64,000 nucleotides of DNA from Acidobacteriota bacterium (GTDB lineage Bacteria > Acidobacteriota > Aminicenantia > Aminicenantales > Saccharicenantaceae). The stretch is taken from NCBI GenBank assembly GCA_029569255.1, contig JAKQUO010000061.1:62001-126000 (forward strand), written 5' to 3'. A program made the translations under genes and the position numbers. How positions within the stretch are numbered: the stretch's first letter is position 1; each line of letters starts with the position of its first letter. Below are positions 1 to 8,929 of this stretch, one piece after another. The notes under the pieces were generated by a model. That model did no database searches, was not told where the DNA came from, and saw only the letters and a program-made list of their open reading frames with translations.

Positions 1-65
1 CCTTCGCGGCCTTCGCCGAGATCGTCCTGCTCCACGCCCAAGCCCCCGATCCCGTCATCCGCTGA
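1..65 (+). CDS. C-terminal tail of an unidentified CDS entering from the left edge (...FAAFAEIVLLHAQAPDPVIR*)
   Basis: Open frame from base 3 to TGA at 63-65; plausible amino-acid composition; too short to identify. Confidence 0.4.
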   Translation, partial: FAAFAEIVLLHAQAPDPVIR

Positions 66-73
66 CGAGACCT

Positions 74-101
74 GGTTTTTTGTCTTTCCCCTTGAAAAAC
101 C
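74..101. terminator. Possible bidirectional terminator between convergent genes
   Basis: GGTTTTT ... AAAAACC inverted repeat between the left-edge CDS and addA. Confidence 0.3.
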
Positions 102-113
102 CGCCGGCCCGGT

Positions 114-3100
114 TCAGGAGCGGCCGACCGGGACCCATCGCTCGAGCGCGGTGAAGTAGAGCCCCGACTCCTTGACCTTCTCCCCCGTGACCTTCTCCCA
201 GAACCGCGTGTAGAGCCTGACCTGGGGAGCGTAGTGCTCGACCAGGCGGCCGAGGGCCTTGTCCCTCTCCGCCTCGGGGGCGCCGGCAAGGGCGGCGGGC
301 AGACGGTCGGTCTTGTAGTCGGCGATGACCCAGCCGTCGCCTTCGAAGAAAACGAGGTCGATCGCGCCGGTGAGATAGACCGGCGCCCCGGGGGCCGGGA
401 CGACCGGCCTCCCCCCCGCGAAGGGGACCGCCCCGGCGCGCGGGGCCAAGTCCTCGTACCCGGCCTGGCCGGGTTCCACCCGGACCGCGAAGGGCACTTC
501 GAACAGGCGCCTTTCGGCCGCCGCGGCCCTCCGCCAGAAGGCCGAGCGGACGATCCCGGCGACGTGGCCGGCCAAGGCCGGCGCCTCCGTCGGGCTCCTC
601 CCGGCCGTGACGAGGATGTCCCGGGCCATGCGGCCAAGCGCTTCCTCTCCGGCCCCGTCCGCACGTCGCGGCCGTCCCGCCTCCGGCCCGGCCTCCCCGA
701 GGGCTTTCAGCATGGCATGGACCTCGGCGCCGAAGCGGCCGAGCCCTCCCTTGGCCCATTCGGGCAGATCCCGGTCCCGCCGGGCCACGGAGGTGACGCT
801 CTCATGGAGCTCGCCGGCCGTCGCGGCCCGGGCCATCTTCCGCTGCAGCGCGACCCGGGCCTTCAGCGCCTCGCCGGGCTGGACGATCGCCGGTTTCCGC
901 CGGCGCGCCCCTTTCGTCGTCCCCGGCGCCGGTCCGGGAGGCGCCCCCTCCGCGAGCTCGGGCAGGCCTTCCAAGCCCGCCTCGAGCGGCCCCCAGGCCT
1001 TCCTCGCGCCCAGGTCGCCGGCATAGGCGCTGATCACCAGGAGGTTGCGCGGCCTGGTGGCCGCGACATACATCAGCCTGTTCTCCTCGGCCTCCTCGTA
1101 GGCTTTCTCCTCGGCCGCGCATTCTTCCCACCCCGGGGACTGGGAGATCGTCCGCGTGGACGGCCCGAACGGCTTGGCGAAGCGGAAATGACCTTGCGGC
1201 GGTCCCTCCTTGCGGACGACGTGCCGCTCCGGCTCGAAGTCCCTGACGCCGACCGGATTGGCCAGCCAGACGACCGGGGCTTCGAGCCCCTTGGCCTTGT
1301 GCAGGTTCATCAGGCGGACGGCGTTGCGGCGGCCCGGCGTGAGGCTCATCTCCTCGACCGGCTGGGCGCCGACCCATTCGCCCATGAACGCGACCGCGGC
1401 GGCGAACGAGGTCATGTCCTCGCTTTCGCGGCCGCGCAGGACCTCGACGAGCTTGAGGACGTTGCCGGTCCGGCTGCTGCCCATCTCGGCCGTCGCCAGG
1501 TGGTTGAGCAGGCCCGACCGCTGCAGGACCGCTTCCAGGGCCGCCGAGGGCGGGAGCGTCCCGACGAGCTCGCGCCATCCGGCCAGGACGCCGAACGCCT
1601 TTCTCACCCGCTCCAGGCCCTCCTTCCGGGAGGCCGGATCGGCGTAGCGGAAGCTCCCGCCGGCCGCCCGGTGCTCGACGAGCTCCTGGTCGCTCAGGCC
1701 GAAGAAGAGCCCGCGCAGGACGGCCACCGCGGCCACCGGGTCGTCGGGGTCGTCGAGGGCGCGCATGAGGTTCAGGACCTCGCCGATCTCCGGGCTGGCG
1801 GAGAAGGCGTCGCTGCCGGAGATCTCGTAGGGGATCTTCCGCTCTTCGAGCCTCCGGGCGTAGTCGCTCATGCGGTCCTTGTAGCGGAACAGGACCAAGA
1901 AATCGCCCGGCTCGGCCGGCCTCGTCCGGCCCGGGCCGTCGTCGAGAGCGAGCTTGGTTTCGAGGGCCCAGGCGATGAAATCCGCGACCCGGCGCGAATC
2001 GGATTCGACGATACCGTCCTTGGCGTGGCGCGGCACGGCCGGCGCCGTGGCCCGCCGGACGCCGCGCACGGGCGCCGCTCCCGGGCCCAGCACCGAGTCG
2101 AGGCGCATGAAGCCCGCCTGGTAGGCGTCGGCCGCCGCGGGGAAGAGCCCGCCCCGCCCGGGGTCGAAGAGAGGGTTGACCCAGTCCGCGATGACGCCGA
2201 GGGAGCGGAAGTTGGCGCCGAGCTCGAGGACCTCGCCGCCCGAGGCGACGATGAGCTCCTTGACCTTGTTGTAGATGTCGATGTCGGCCCGCCGGAACCG
2301 GTAGATCGACTGCTTGGGATCGCCCACGAGGAAGAGCGAGCCCGGCTCGGGCCGGAACGCCGTCCAGTCGCGCTCGCCGTCGTCCCGCCGACCGGCCAGG
2401 AGGAACAGGATCTCCGCCTGGATGGGATCCGTGTCCTGGAACTCGTCGACGAGGATCGGATGGAACCTCTTCCGGAAATAGCCCCGGACCTCGGGGTTCT
2501 CGCGGAGGAGCTTCGCGGCGAGCAGGAGCTGGTCCTGGAAATTGAGCCGGGCCTCGGCCCGGCGGCGTTCGGCGGCGAAGGCGAGGGCCGGCCGCAGGTA
2601 GGCCAGGGCCTTGCCGTGGCGGTACTCCCGCCAAGCGCGGACGGCCGGAAGGGCCTGGCCGGCCTGGAAGCTCTCCGCCGCGGCCAGCATCTTTTCGGCG
2701 TCCTCCTTGGCCGCCCAGCGGTTCTTGGTGACGCCGAGCTTCTTGTCGAAGAGCTCGAGCGTCTCCATGAGCCGGCGGGGATCGGCGAAGCCGATGTTGC
2801 GCTGGCGGCGGAAACAGCGGATCAGGACCCTTTGGAGCCCGTCGCGGCCCTTCTCCGGCCGGTCCTCCGGCACGAGGGCGCGGGCCGTCAGGAGGAGCCG
2901 CTCCAGGGCCCGGCGCGCTTCCGTGAGATCGGGCGGATCGGCCCGGCCGGCGACGGGCTCGACCTCGGGGAAGCCGGAGAGGGCCATGAAAGCGGACTCG
3001 AGCTCGGCCGGTTCCAGCCCGGCCTCGTCGAGCCCGCGAAGAGCGGCCTCGTTCTCGAGACGGGCCCTGGCCTGATACTCGTCCCAGCAGGCTTCGAGGA

Positions 3101-3524
3101 GGACCCGGTCCTCGTGCTCTTCGAGCTCGCGGAAGTCGGGATCGAGGCCGGCCTCCACGGGCCGCTCCCGGAGCAGCCGGGCGCAGAACGAGTGGATGGT
3201 CCCGATGAACGACCTCTCCAGGCCGGTCAGGGCGGCGTCGAGGCGGGCCCTGACGCCGGGGTCCCGCTCGTCGAGCCGGGCCTTCTCCAGCGCGACCTGG
3301 AAGCGCTCCCGCAGCTCGGCCGCGGCCTTGCGGGTGAACGTGACGGCGGCCAGGCTGTCGATCTCCGCCCGGCCCGAAGCGAGCAAGGCGATCATCCGTT
3401 CGACCAGGCTCCGGGTCTTGCCGGACCCCGCCCCGGCCTCGACCAGGAACGTCGTCGCGAGGTCTTCCTTGATCCGGTCGCGGGCCGGCTGGTCGGGCGG
3501 GGCCGCTTTCTTCGCTTTCGTCAT
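114..3524 (-). CDS. addA: UvrD/RecB-family helicase-nuclease, AddA-like subunit
   Basis: Starts MTKAKKAAPPDQPARDRIKEDLATTFLVEAGAGSGKTRSLVERM (Walker A); LVDEFQDTDPIQ; VGDPKQSIYRFRRADID; C-terminal nuclease motif VIADYKTDR. The listed 1500-aa ORF is over-extended upstream; ATG at 3524 overlaps the upstream gene stop (ATGA). Confidence 0.9.
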   Translation of the reverse strand: MTKAKKAAPPDQPARDRIKEDLATTFLVEAGAGSGKTRSLVERMIALLASGRAEIDSLAAVTFTRKAAAELRERFQVALEKARLDERDPGVRARLDAALTGLERSFIGTIHSFCARLLRERPVEAGLDPDFRELEEHEDRVLLEACWDEYQARARLENEAALRGLDEAGLEPAELESAFMALSGFPEVEPVAGRADPPDLTEARRALERLLLTARALVPEDRPEKGRDGLQRVLIRCFRRQRNIGFADPRRLMETLELFDKKLGVTKNRWAAKEDAEKMLAAAESFQAGQALPAVRAWREYRHGKALAYLRPALAFAAERRRAEARLNFQDQLLLAAKLLRENPEVRGYFRKRFHPILVDEFQDTDPIQAEILFLLAGRRDDGERDWTAFRPEPGSLFLVGDPKQSIYRFRRADIDIYNKVKELIVASGGEVLELGANFRSLGVIADWVNPLFDPGRGGLFPAAADAYQAGFMRLDSVLGPGAAPVRGVRRATAPAVPRHAKDGIVESDSRRVADFIAWALETKLALDDGPGRTRPAEPGDFLVLFRYKDRMSDYARRLEERKIPYEISGSDAFSASPEIGEVLNLMRALDDPDDPVAAVAVLRGLFFGLSDQELVEHRAAGGSFRYADPASRKEGLERVRKAFGVLAGWRELVGTLPPSAALEAVLQRSGLLNHLATAEMGSSRTGNVLKLVEVLRGRESEDMTSFAAAVAFMGEWVGAQPVEEMSLTPGRRNAVRLMNLHKAKGLEAPVVWLANPVGVRDFEPERHVVRKEGPPQGHFRFAKPFGPSTRTISQSPGWEECAAEEKAYEEAEENRLMYVAATRPRNLLVISAYAGDLGARKAWGPLEAGLEGLPELAEGAPPGPAPGTTKGARRRKPAIVQPGEALKARVALQRKMARAATAGELHESVTSVARRDRDLPEWAKGGLGRFGAEVHAMLKALGEAGPEAGRPRRADGAGEEALGRMARDILVTAGRSPTEAPALAGHVAGIVRSAFWRRAAAAERRLFEVPFAVRVEPGQAGYEDLAPRAGAVPFAGGRPVVPAPGAPVYLTGAIDLVFFEGDGWVIADYKTDRLPAALAGAPEAERDKALGRLVEHYAPQVRLYTRFWEKVTGEKVKESGLYFTALERWVPVGRS

Positions 3525-6500
3525 TTGTATCCGTCGAGCTTGTCGTAGGCCTCGAAGACCTCGGGGCTCCCCTCCCTCTTGAGCTCGGCCGCCCTGGGCG
3601 CGTCCGGGCCGCAGACGGGAGCGTAGTCGCAGTACTTGCATTGGGCCTGGGGCCCGGCGATGAAATAGCCCTTCTCGATGAGGGCCAGGAGGTCGTTGAG
3701 GAGCGCCCTCAGCCGGCCCCGGTCGAAGTCCTTGACGATCCGGTCCAGCCCCTCGCCCCGGCGGGACGGGAAGAGATAGCCGCTCCGGGTCACCCGCGGC
3801 CGCCCGCCGCCCGGCCGGGCCGCGAGCATCCGCTCCAGGGCGACGGCGTAGAGGGCGTGCTGGATCATCCGGCCCCGGCCGAACTCCACCAGCTCCTCGT
3901 ATTCCGCGGGATTGCCCGTCTTGTAATCCAGGACCCGGTAGGCGTCCTCGGCCAGCCGGTCGACCCGGTCGATGAAGCCGCGCAGGAAGAACGAGCGCCC
4001 GCCCCCGAGATCGATCTCCTGCCGGGCGATCTCGAGCTCGAATTCGACCGGCCGCCCTTTTTCGTCCCGGTTCTCCTCGGCCCTCATGAAGATCGCCAGG
4101 GCCTCCAGGATGTCCCTGCGCTCGGCCTCGAAGACGGCTTCGGAGGGCGGCGGGACCTCCCGCTTCCAGCGGGCCAGGGCCTCGCCGGCGACCTCGGCCA
4201 TGAGCCCGGCGTGCCGCCGGGCCGAGACCTCTTCCCCCGCCGGCCGGAGACGGGTCATGAAATCGCAGAGGGCCTCGTGGATGAGGCTCCCCCGCTGCAG
4301 CGGATCGAGCCAGCGGGACCGGTCGAAGGCGACCTCCCGGGGCGCCTCGACCCTGAGCACGTGCCGGAGAAAGTAGGCGAAAGGGCACCTGGCCAGGAGC
4401 TCGAGGCGCGAGGCCGACATGACCGCTCGGCCGCCCGCCGTCGGGTCGACCTCGGCGCGGACGGGGCCGATATCGACGAGCCCCTCGAAAGGCGTCAGCT
4501 TTTCGCCGGCCCGGGCGGCCGCGGCGGCGAGGCCGGCGGCGAGGTCCCCGAAATTCGCGGCCACCGTGCCCGGCCCGTCGGCGGGCGGGCCGCTCCCGGC
4601 CAGCCGTTCGAGCCACCAGTCGATCTCATCGAAGGACCGGTCCGCCCCGCCGGGCAGGAAGCCGGCGGCGTCGGGGACCCCCCTCTCGAGGGCCGCGTAA
4701 TCGAGGCCGGGATCGCCGCGGCCGAGCCGGAAGGCCTGCAGAACGATCGACGAGGGGAAGGACGCCCGTCCGTCGATGAGATCGAACGAGGGATAGCTGA
4801 AGACGACCCGGCCCCGGAGCGAGGCCAGCGTCGCCGCGAGGCCGTAGAGCCTGCCCCGGAGCGCGTCGGCCGACCTCGGCAGGGCGTCCGAGAGCGCCGC
4901 CCGCTCCTCGTCGAGGAGGATGGGGTCCTGGAGCCCCCGGCCGGGGAAAGTCGCCTCGTCCAGCCCGACGACGAAAACGACCTCCCGCCCGGTTCGCCCG
5001 CCGGTTGAGAACCCGGAGACATGGAGGTGGCCGGGGAGGGCCGGCGACTCCCCGACGCGAAGTGACGACCCCGCCGTCCGGACGAGCTCCAAGGCCTCCT
5101 TGGGCGGCAGGGCCGCGAAGCGGCCTTCCTGCCGGAGCTCGTCGAGGCGGTCGAGAAGCGCCGCGCGGGCCTTGACGTCGTAGGCGGTTTCCGCCCGGCC
5201 GCGCTCCCGGAGGACCCCGGCCAAGGCCTCGGCGACGGCGCCGGCATCCAAGCCGCCCGCCGGGTCCGGGCCGGGGATGGCGGCGAGGAGCCGCTCGAGG
5301 CCGGCGGCCATGACGGCCATCTCGGCGACCGAGGCCGCGAGGGCCGCCCGGCGGGCCTCCCCGGCCTCGCCGCCCTCGTCCCCCGCCCCGCCTTCGAGCC
5401 TCGCGAGATCGGCCTCGCAGGCCTCTCGAAGGGCTTGGAGCCGGGGGAGATAGCGCTCCCGGCCCCAGCCGATCAGGGCGCTCCTCAAATGGCGGCAGGC
5501 CGTCCGCCCGGCGACGGCCGCCCCCGACGGACCTTCCGGGAGGACGAGGTCGCCGTTCTCGAGCAGGCGGCCGAGGTGGGCGCTGGAAAAATCGTTCCCC
5601 ACCCAATCGAGAAGCCCGAAAAAGAGCCTGCCGGGGGAAGTGAAGGAGACGGGGACGCCCTCGCCGAAGGTGACCGGCAGGCCGGTCCGGGCCGCGAGGA
5701 GGTAGAAGGCCGTCGCGTGGGCCGAGCCGTCCGGCGCCAGGACCTCGGCCCGGTCGAAAGGGACGTTCTCCTCGTAGAGCCGCCGGAGGACCTCGCGGCA
5801 TTCATTGGCCGGGCCGAGGGCCCTGAAGATCGCGATCCGGCCGCCCGCGGCGGGGCCCGTGGCGCCGCCGGGGTCGAAGAGCCGGGACAGGCTCCCGTCT
5901 TCGCCCGCTTCGGCCGCGTCCGGGGCCGGCCAGAAATGGCGAGGCCGCTCCAGGCCGAAGACGGGGTCGCCCGGGACGAGGACGAGGCGGTCGCCGGCCG
6001 CCGCCCGGAGGAAGTCGCGCTCCAAGCGGCTCAAGGAGGCGTCCCGGGGACAGAGCGTCCAGAACGGCCTCGGCGGCGCCGTCTCGGCCGCCCGCGCGGC
6101 GGCGGCGAGGAAAGCGGCTTGATCGAGGAGCCCGCCCTCCGCCAGGGCTCGCTCGAAACGGGCGGCGAGAAGGCCGAGCTCACGGCCTTTCCGCTCGACG
6201 AGGAAGAGCTCCGGCCGGACGTCGGCGGCGGCGAGGCCGGCCAGCCGGAGGTCCCGGATGGCCCGGCGGAGGGCCTCCGTCAGCCCGGGAGAGAGGCCGC
6301 CCCGGCCCAAGTAGTCGAGGCGGCCTTCAGCGCGGAGCTCCCGGGCCAGCCGGTCCGTCAGGGCGAGCTCGGCGGCCGAGGTCATCGGCCGGCCCGGGCC
6401 CGGCCTCCCGCTCCTTTCCAGGACCTCCCCGGCCAGCGACCAGGGCGTGACGAAGCGCAGGTTGACCCAGGAGCCGGCCTCGCGGGCCAGGGCCTCGCCG

Positions 6501-6598
6501 ATCTGCCGCCCGACGATGAAGGACGGCGCGACATAGGCCTTCTCGTCGAGGGGATGCCGGCGGCAGAAATCGGCCAGGAAGCGGATCGTCGCGTTCAC
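3521..6598 (-). CDS. addB: PD-(D/E)XK helicase-nuclease, AddB-like subunit
   Basis: VLDYKTGNPAEYEE nuclease motif, Cys cluster CKYCDYAPVCG near the C-terminus; probable GTG start at 6598 overlapping the upstream stop; directly upstream of addA. Confidence 0.8.
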   Translation of the reverse strand: MNATIRFLADFCRRHPLDEKAYVAPSFIVGRQIGEALAREAGSWVNLRFVTPWSLAGEVLERSGRPGPGRPMTSAAELALTDRLARELRAEGRLDYLGRGGLSPGLTEALRRAIRDLRLAGLAAADVRPELFLVERKGRELGLLAARFERALAEGGLLDQAAFLAAAARAAETAPPRPFWTLCPRDASLSRLERDFLRAAAGDRLVLVPGDPVFGLERPRHFWPAPDAAEAGEDGSLSRLFDPGGATGPAAGGRIAIFRALGPANECREVLRRLYEENVPFDRAEVLAPDGSAHATAFYLLAARTGLPVTFGEGVPVSFTSPGRLFFGLLDWVGNDFSSAHLGRLLENGDLVLPEGPSGAAVAGRTACRHLRSALIGWGRERYLPRLQALREACEADLARLEGGAGDEGGEAGEARRAALAASVAEMAVMAAGLERLLAAIPGPDPAGGLDAGAVAEALAGVLRERGRAETAYDVKARAALLDRLDELRQEGRFAALPPKEALELVRTAGSSLRVGESPALPGHLHVSGFSTGGRTGREVVFVVGLDEATFPGRGLQDPILLDEERAALSDALPRSADALRGRLYGLAATLASLRGRVVFSYPSFDLIDGRASFPSSIVLQAFRLGRGDPGLDYAALERGVPDAAGFLPGGADRSFDEIDWWLERLAGSGPPADGPGTVAANFGDLAAGLAAAAARAGEKLTPFEGLVDIGPVRAEVDPTAGGRAVMSASRLELLARCPFAYFLRHVLRVEAPREVAFDRSRWLDPLQRGSLIHEALCDFMTRLRPAGEEVSARRHAGLMAEVAGEALARWKREVPPPSEAVFEAERRDILEALAIFMRAEENRDEKGRPVEFELEIARQEIDLGGGRSFFLRGFIDRVDRLAEDAYRVLDYKTGNPAEYEELVEFGRGRMIQHALYAVALERMLAARPGGGRPRVTRSGYLFPSRRGEGLDRIVKDFDRGRLRALLNDLLALIEKGYFIAGPQAQCKYCDYAPVCGPDAPRAAELKREGSPEVFEAYDKLDGYK

Positions 6599-7500
6599 TT
6601 CGCCCCCGGCATGCGGTACAAGAGGATCCTGTGGTCGCGGCCGCCCTCGCCTGGCAGGGCCTCGGACGAGACGAGGCGGCCGTCCCAGCCCGGGACCCTG
6701 TAGTCGTGGGAGACGACGCGGGCGCCGGGCCGAAGGTCCCGTTCGAAGACGGGGACGAGCGACTCGAGCGACTCCGGCAGGAGGTAGACGGCGACGACCG
6801 TGGCCTCGGTGAGGCGCGCCTTCGTGGCGTCCATGTCCAGGAACCGGACGAGCTTGGAGACGCCCTCCCGTTCGGCCCCGGCCCGGCATCGGGCCAGGAG
6901 GTCCGGATCGAGCTCGACGCCGACGCCCCGGGCCCCGTAGGTCTTGGCCGCGGCGATGACCACGCGGCCGTCGCCGCAGCCGAGGTCGTAGACGACGTCG
7001 TTCCGGCCGACCCCGGCCAGCTCGAGCATGCGGGCGACGATCTCCGGGGGCGTCGGCACGAAAGGGGCCAGGTCGGCCGCGTCGCTCCGGCCGTGGGAAC
7101 CGGGATAGACACGGATGGCCCCTCTTTCGTCGCGGCGGAAGGAATAGGGCTTGCCGGGGTGGACGGTGCAGCGGGCCTCCCGCTTGCCGCTGTCGAAGGC
7201 GATCTCGACGGGAACGGCGGAGGCCAGGCGGTCGACGGCGCCCACGGCCAGCGTCCGCGTGACCGGGCCCTTGACGCCCGGGGAAGCGAGGACCGTGTAG
7301 GCGAGGGGGGCCCCGGTGACGTTGCGGAGGGTCGTTTCTTCGCGGAACGGCGTCGCGGCGGACGGCCGCGGGGCCAGGTCCAGCCTGTTCTCCGCGTCCT
7401 TCGCCGCCCGGCCGTGGAACAGGGCCAGGAAGGCGAGGACGGCGAAGACGACGGCGATGGCCGCTTGGACGACGCGCCTCATGGCCGTCCTTCGGAACAC
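6595..7500 (-). CDS. Class I SAM-dependent methyltransferase with N-terminal transmembrane/signal segment
   Basis: VVYDLGCGDGRVVIAAAK motif I; N-terminal MRRVVQAAIAVVFAVLAFLALFHG hydrophobic helix; 4-bp overlap with addB. Confidence 0.8.
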   Translation of the reverse strand: MFRRTAMRRVVQAAIAVVFAVLAFLALFHGRAAKDAENRLDLAPRPSAATPFREETTLRNVTGAPLAYTVLASPGVKGPVTRTLAVGAVDRLASAVPVEIAFDSGKREARCTVHPGKPYSFRRDERGAIRVYPGSHGRSDAADLAPFVPTPPEIVARMLELAGVGRNDVVYDLGCGDGRVVIAAAKTYGARGVGVELDPDLLARCRAGAEREGVSKLVRFLDMDATKARLTEATVVAVYLLPESLESLVPVFERDLRPGARVVSHDYRVPGWDGRLVSSEALPGEGGRDHRILLYRMPGAK

Positions 7501-7521
7501 CCTTCAGTCCGCATCAGCCCC

Positions 7522-7550
7522 AAATTAGAACAGCGCACGACCGAAGTCAA
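7522..7550 (-). promoter_or_regulatory. Promoter of methyltransferase-addB-addA operon
   Basis: Minus strand TTGACT, 17 bp, TAATTT. Confidence 0.45.
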
Positions 7551-7678
7551 CGCCGCGGGCGGAACGCTCCCCGAGCCTCACCGGGGCGGCCATCACGACA
7601 GGGCGAGGATGGCGATGGCCGCCGCGAAGGCCAGCGGAAGCGTCTCCCGGGGCCTGGAACGACGGCGAAATGCGCTGG

Positions 7679-8905
7679 TTAGACGAAGAAGTCGGCGGGC
7701 ACGGACCGCAGCCGGCTGATGTCCTTGACCCGGCCGGCGACATCGAAGCCCTTGGCGCAGACGGCCGAACAGGAGGCGCAGGAGCCGCACGGGTCCGCGG
7801 GGACGTCGAGCGAGCCGACGAGCTCGCGGGCCAGCCCGAGGTTCCTGTAGCCGTAAGCGTACATGTAGCTTCTCATGAGGTCGGGGATGGGCAGTCCCTT
7901 CGGGCAGCCGGCGACGCACTGTCCGCACTGCTGGCAATACAGGCCGGCCGCCTGCTCGCCGAGGCGCAGGTCCTTGAGATCGTCGGGCGACAGGGAGATG
8001 TCGGAAACGACCGACCAGTCTTCCTCGAGCTGGTCGAAGGTCGTGAAGCCCGGGATGGCCGTCGTCACGCTGGGATCGTTGAGGGCCCACTTGAGGGCGG
8101 CCCGCATGTTGATCGGCTGCTGCTTTTCCTTGTCCCAGTACGCGCCGGCCTGGGTCTTCATGGCCACCAGTCCGAGCCCGGCCGCGGCCGCCTCGGCCAT
8201 GGCCTTGCTGACCTCGGCCCGGTGGTCCTGGCGGAAGTTATAGGAGGTCAGGATGACGTCGTAGGCCTTGGCCGCGACCGCCGCCCGGATGACGTCGGGC
8301 TCGTTGCGGTGCGTCGTGACGCCGATGAACCGGGCCTTGCCCGCCTTCCTGGCCTTCTGGAGGGCCTCGATGATGTCCGGGTTTTGGACATGCTCCGGGG
8401 CGGTGGTGTTATGGAGATAGAGGACCTCGACGTGGTCGAGGCCGAGCCTCCCGAGGCTGACGTCGAAGAGGTCCAGAAAGGCCCTCTGGAGGGGCTCCCC
8501 CGAGAGGCTTTGCATCGACCGGTCCACCTGAGGCCCGGGGACCTTGGTGCAGATCATGTAGGAGTCGCGGGGCCGGCCCTTGACGACCTGGCCGATCATC
8601 TGCTCGTTCCGGCCGCGCTGGTAGTTGTGAGCGGTGTCCAGCATGACGATGCCCGCTTCGAGGGCGGCCTCGACCACGGCCGGATTGTCGGCGTTCATGA
8701 CGCCCATGCTGACGGCCGGGACCTTGAGGCCGGTCCGGCCGAGGGTCCGGACGATCGGCTTCCCCGGCGCCGCGGCGGCCTGCCCGCTCCCGGCGGGGCC
8801 GGAAGCGGCCGCCTTGACGGCGGCGGGGACGGCCCCGACCGCGGCCAGCCCGGCCAGGCCCGTTCTGAGGAAGTCCCTGCGGTTGAGCTCTTTCTTCTTG
8901 TCCAT
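7679..8905 (-). CDS. Tat-exported aldo/keto reductase with two C-terminal [4Fe-4S] motifs
   Basis: Tat-like NRRDFLRTGLAG; RTLGRTGLKVPAVSMGVMN aldo/keto reductase start; CQQCGQCVAGCP and CGSCASCSAVC clusters. Confidence 0.88.
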   Translation of the reverse strand: MDKKKELNRRDFLRTGLAGLAAVGAVPAAVKAAASGPAGSGQAAAAPGKPIVRTLGRTGLKVPAVSMGVMNADNPAVVEAALEAGIVMLDTAHNYQRGRNEQMIGQVVKGRPRDSYMICTKVPGPQVDRSMQSLSGEPLQRAFLDLFDVSLGRLGLDHVEVLYLHNTTAPEHVQNPDIIEALQKARKAGKARFIGVTTHRNEPDVIRAAVAAKAYDVILTSYNFRQDHRAEVSKAMAEAAAAGLGLVAMKTQAGAYWDKEKQQPINMRAALKWALNDPSVTTAIPGFTTFDQLEEDWSVVSDISLSPDDLKDLRLGEQAAGLYCQQCGQCVAGCPKGLPIPDLMRSYMYAYGYRNLGLARELVGSLDVPADPCGSCASCSAVCAKGFDVAGRVKDISRLRSVPADFFV

Positions 8906-8929
8906 CGCTCTCTCCTCCGTCGGTCTCGC

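Noticed and set aside
234-3548. 1104-aa plus-strand ORF
   Set aside because: Antisense to addA; residue composition (R/G/P/E-rich, no domain motifs) is typical of GC-rich shadow frames, while the opposite strand has clear helicase motifs.
114-7500. Considered whether methyltransferase-addB-addA could be a restriction or BREX-like defence island
   Set aside because: No specificity, restriction or other defence genes nearby; helicase-nuclease pair fits AddAB recombination and the methyltransferase lacks DNA-MTase motifs such as DPPY.
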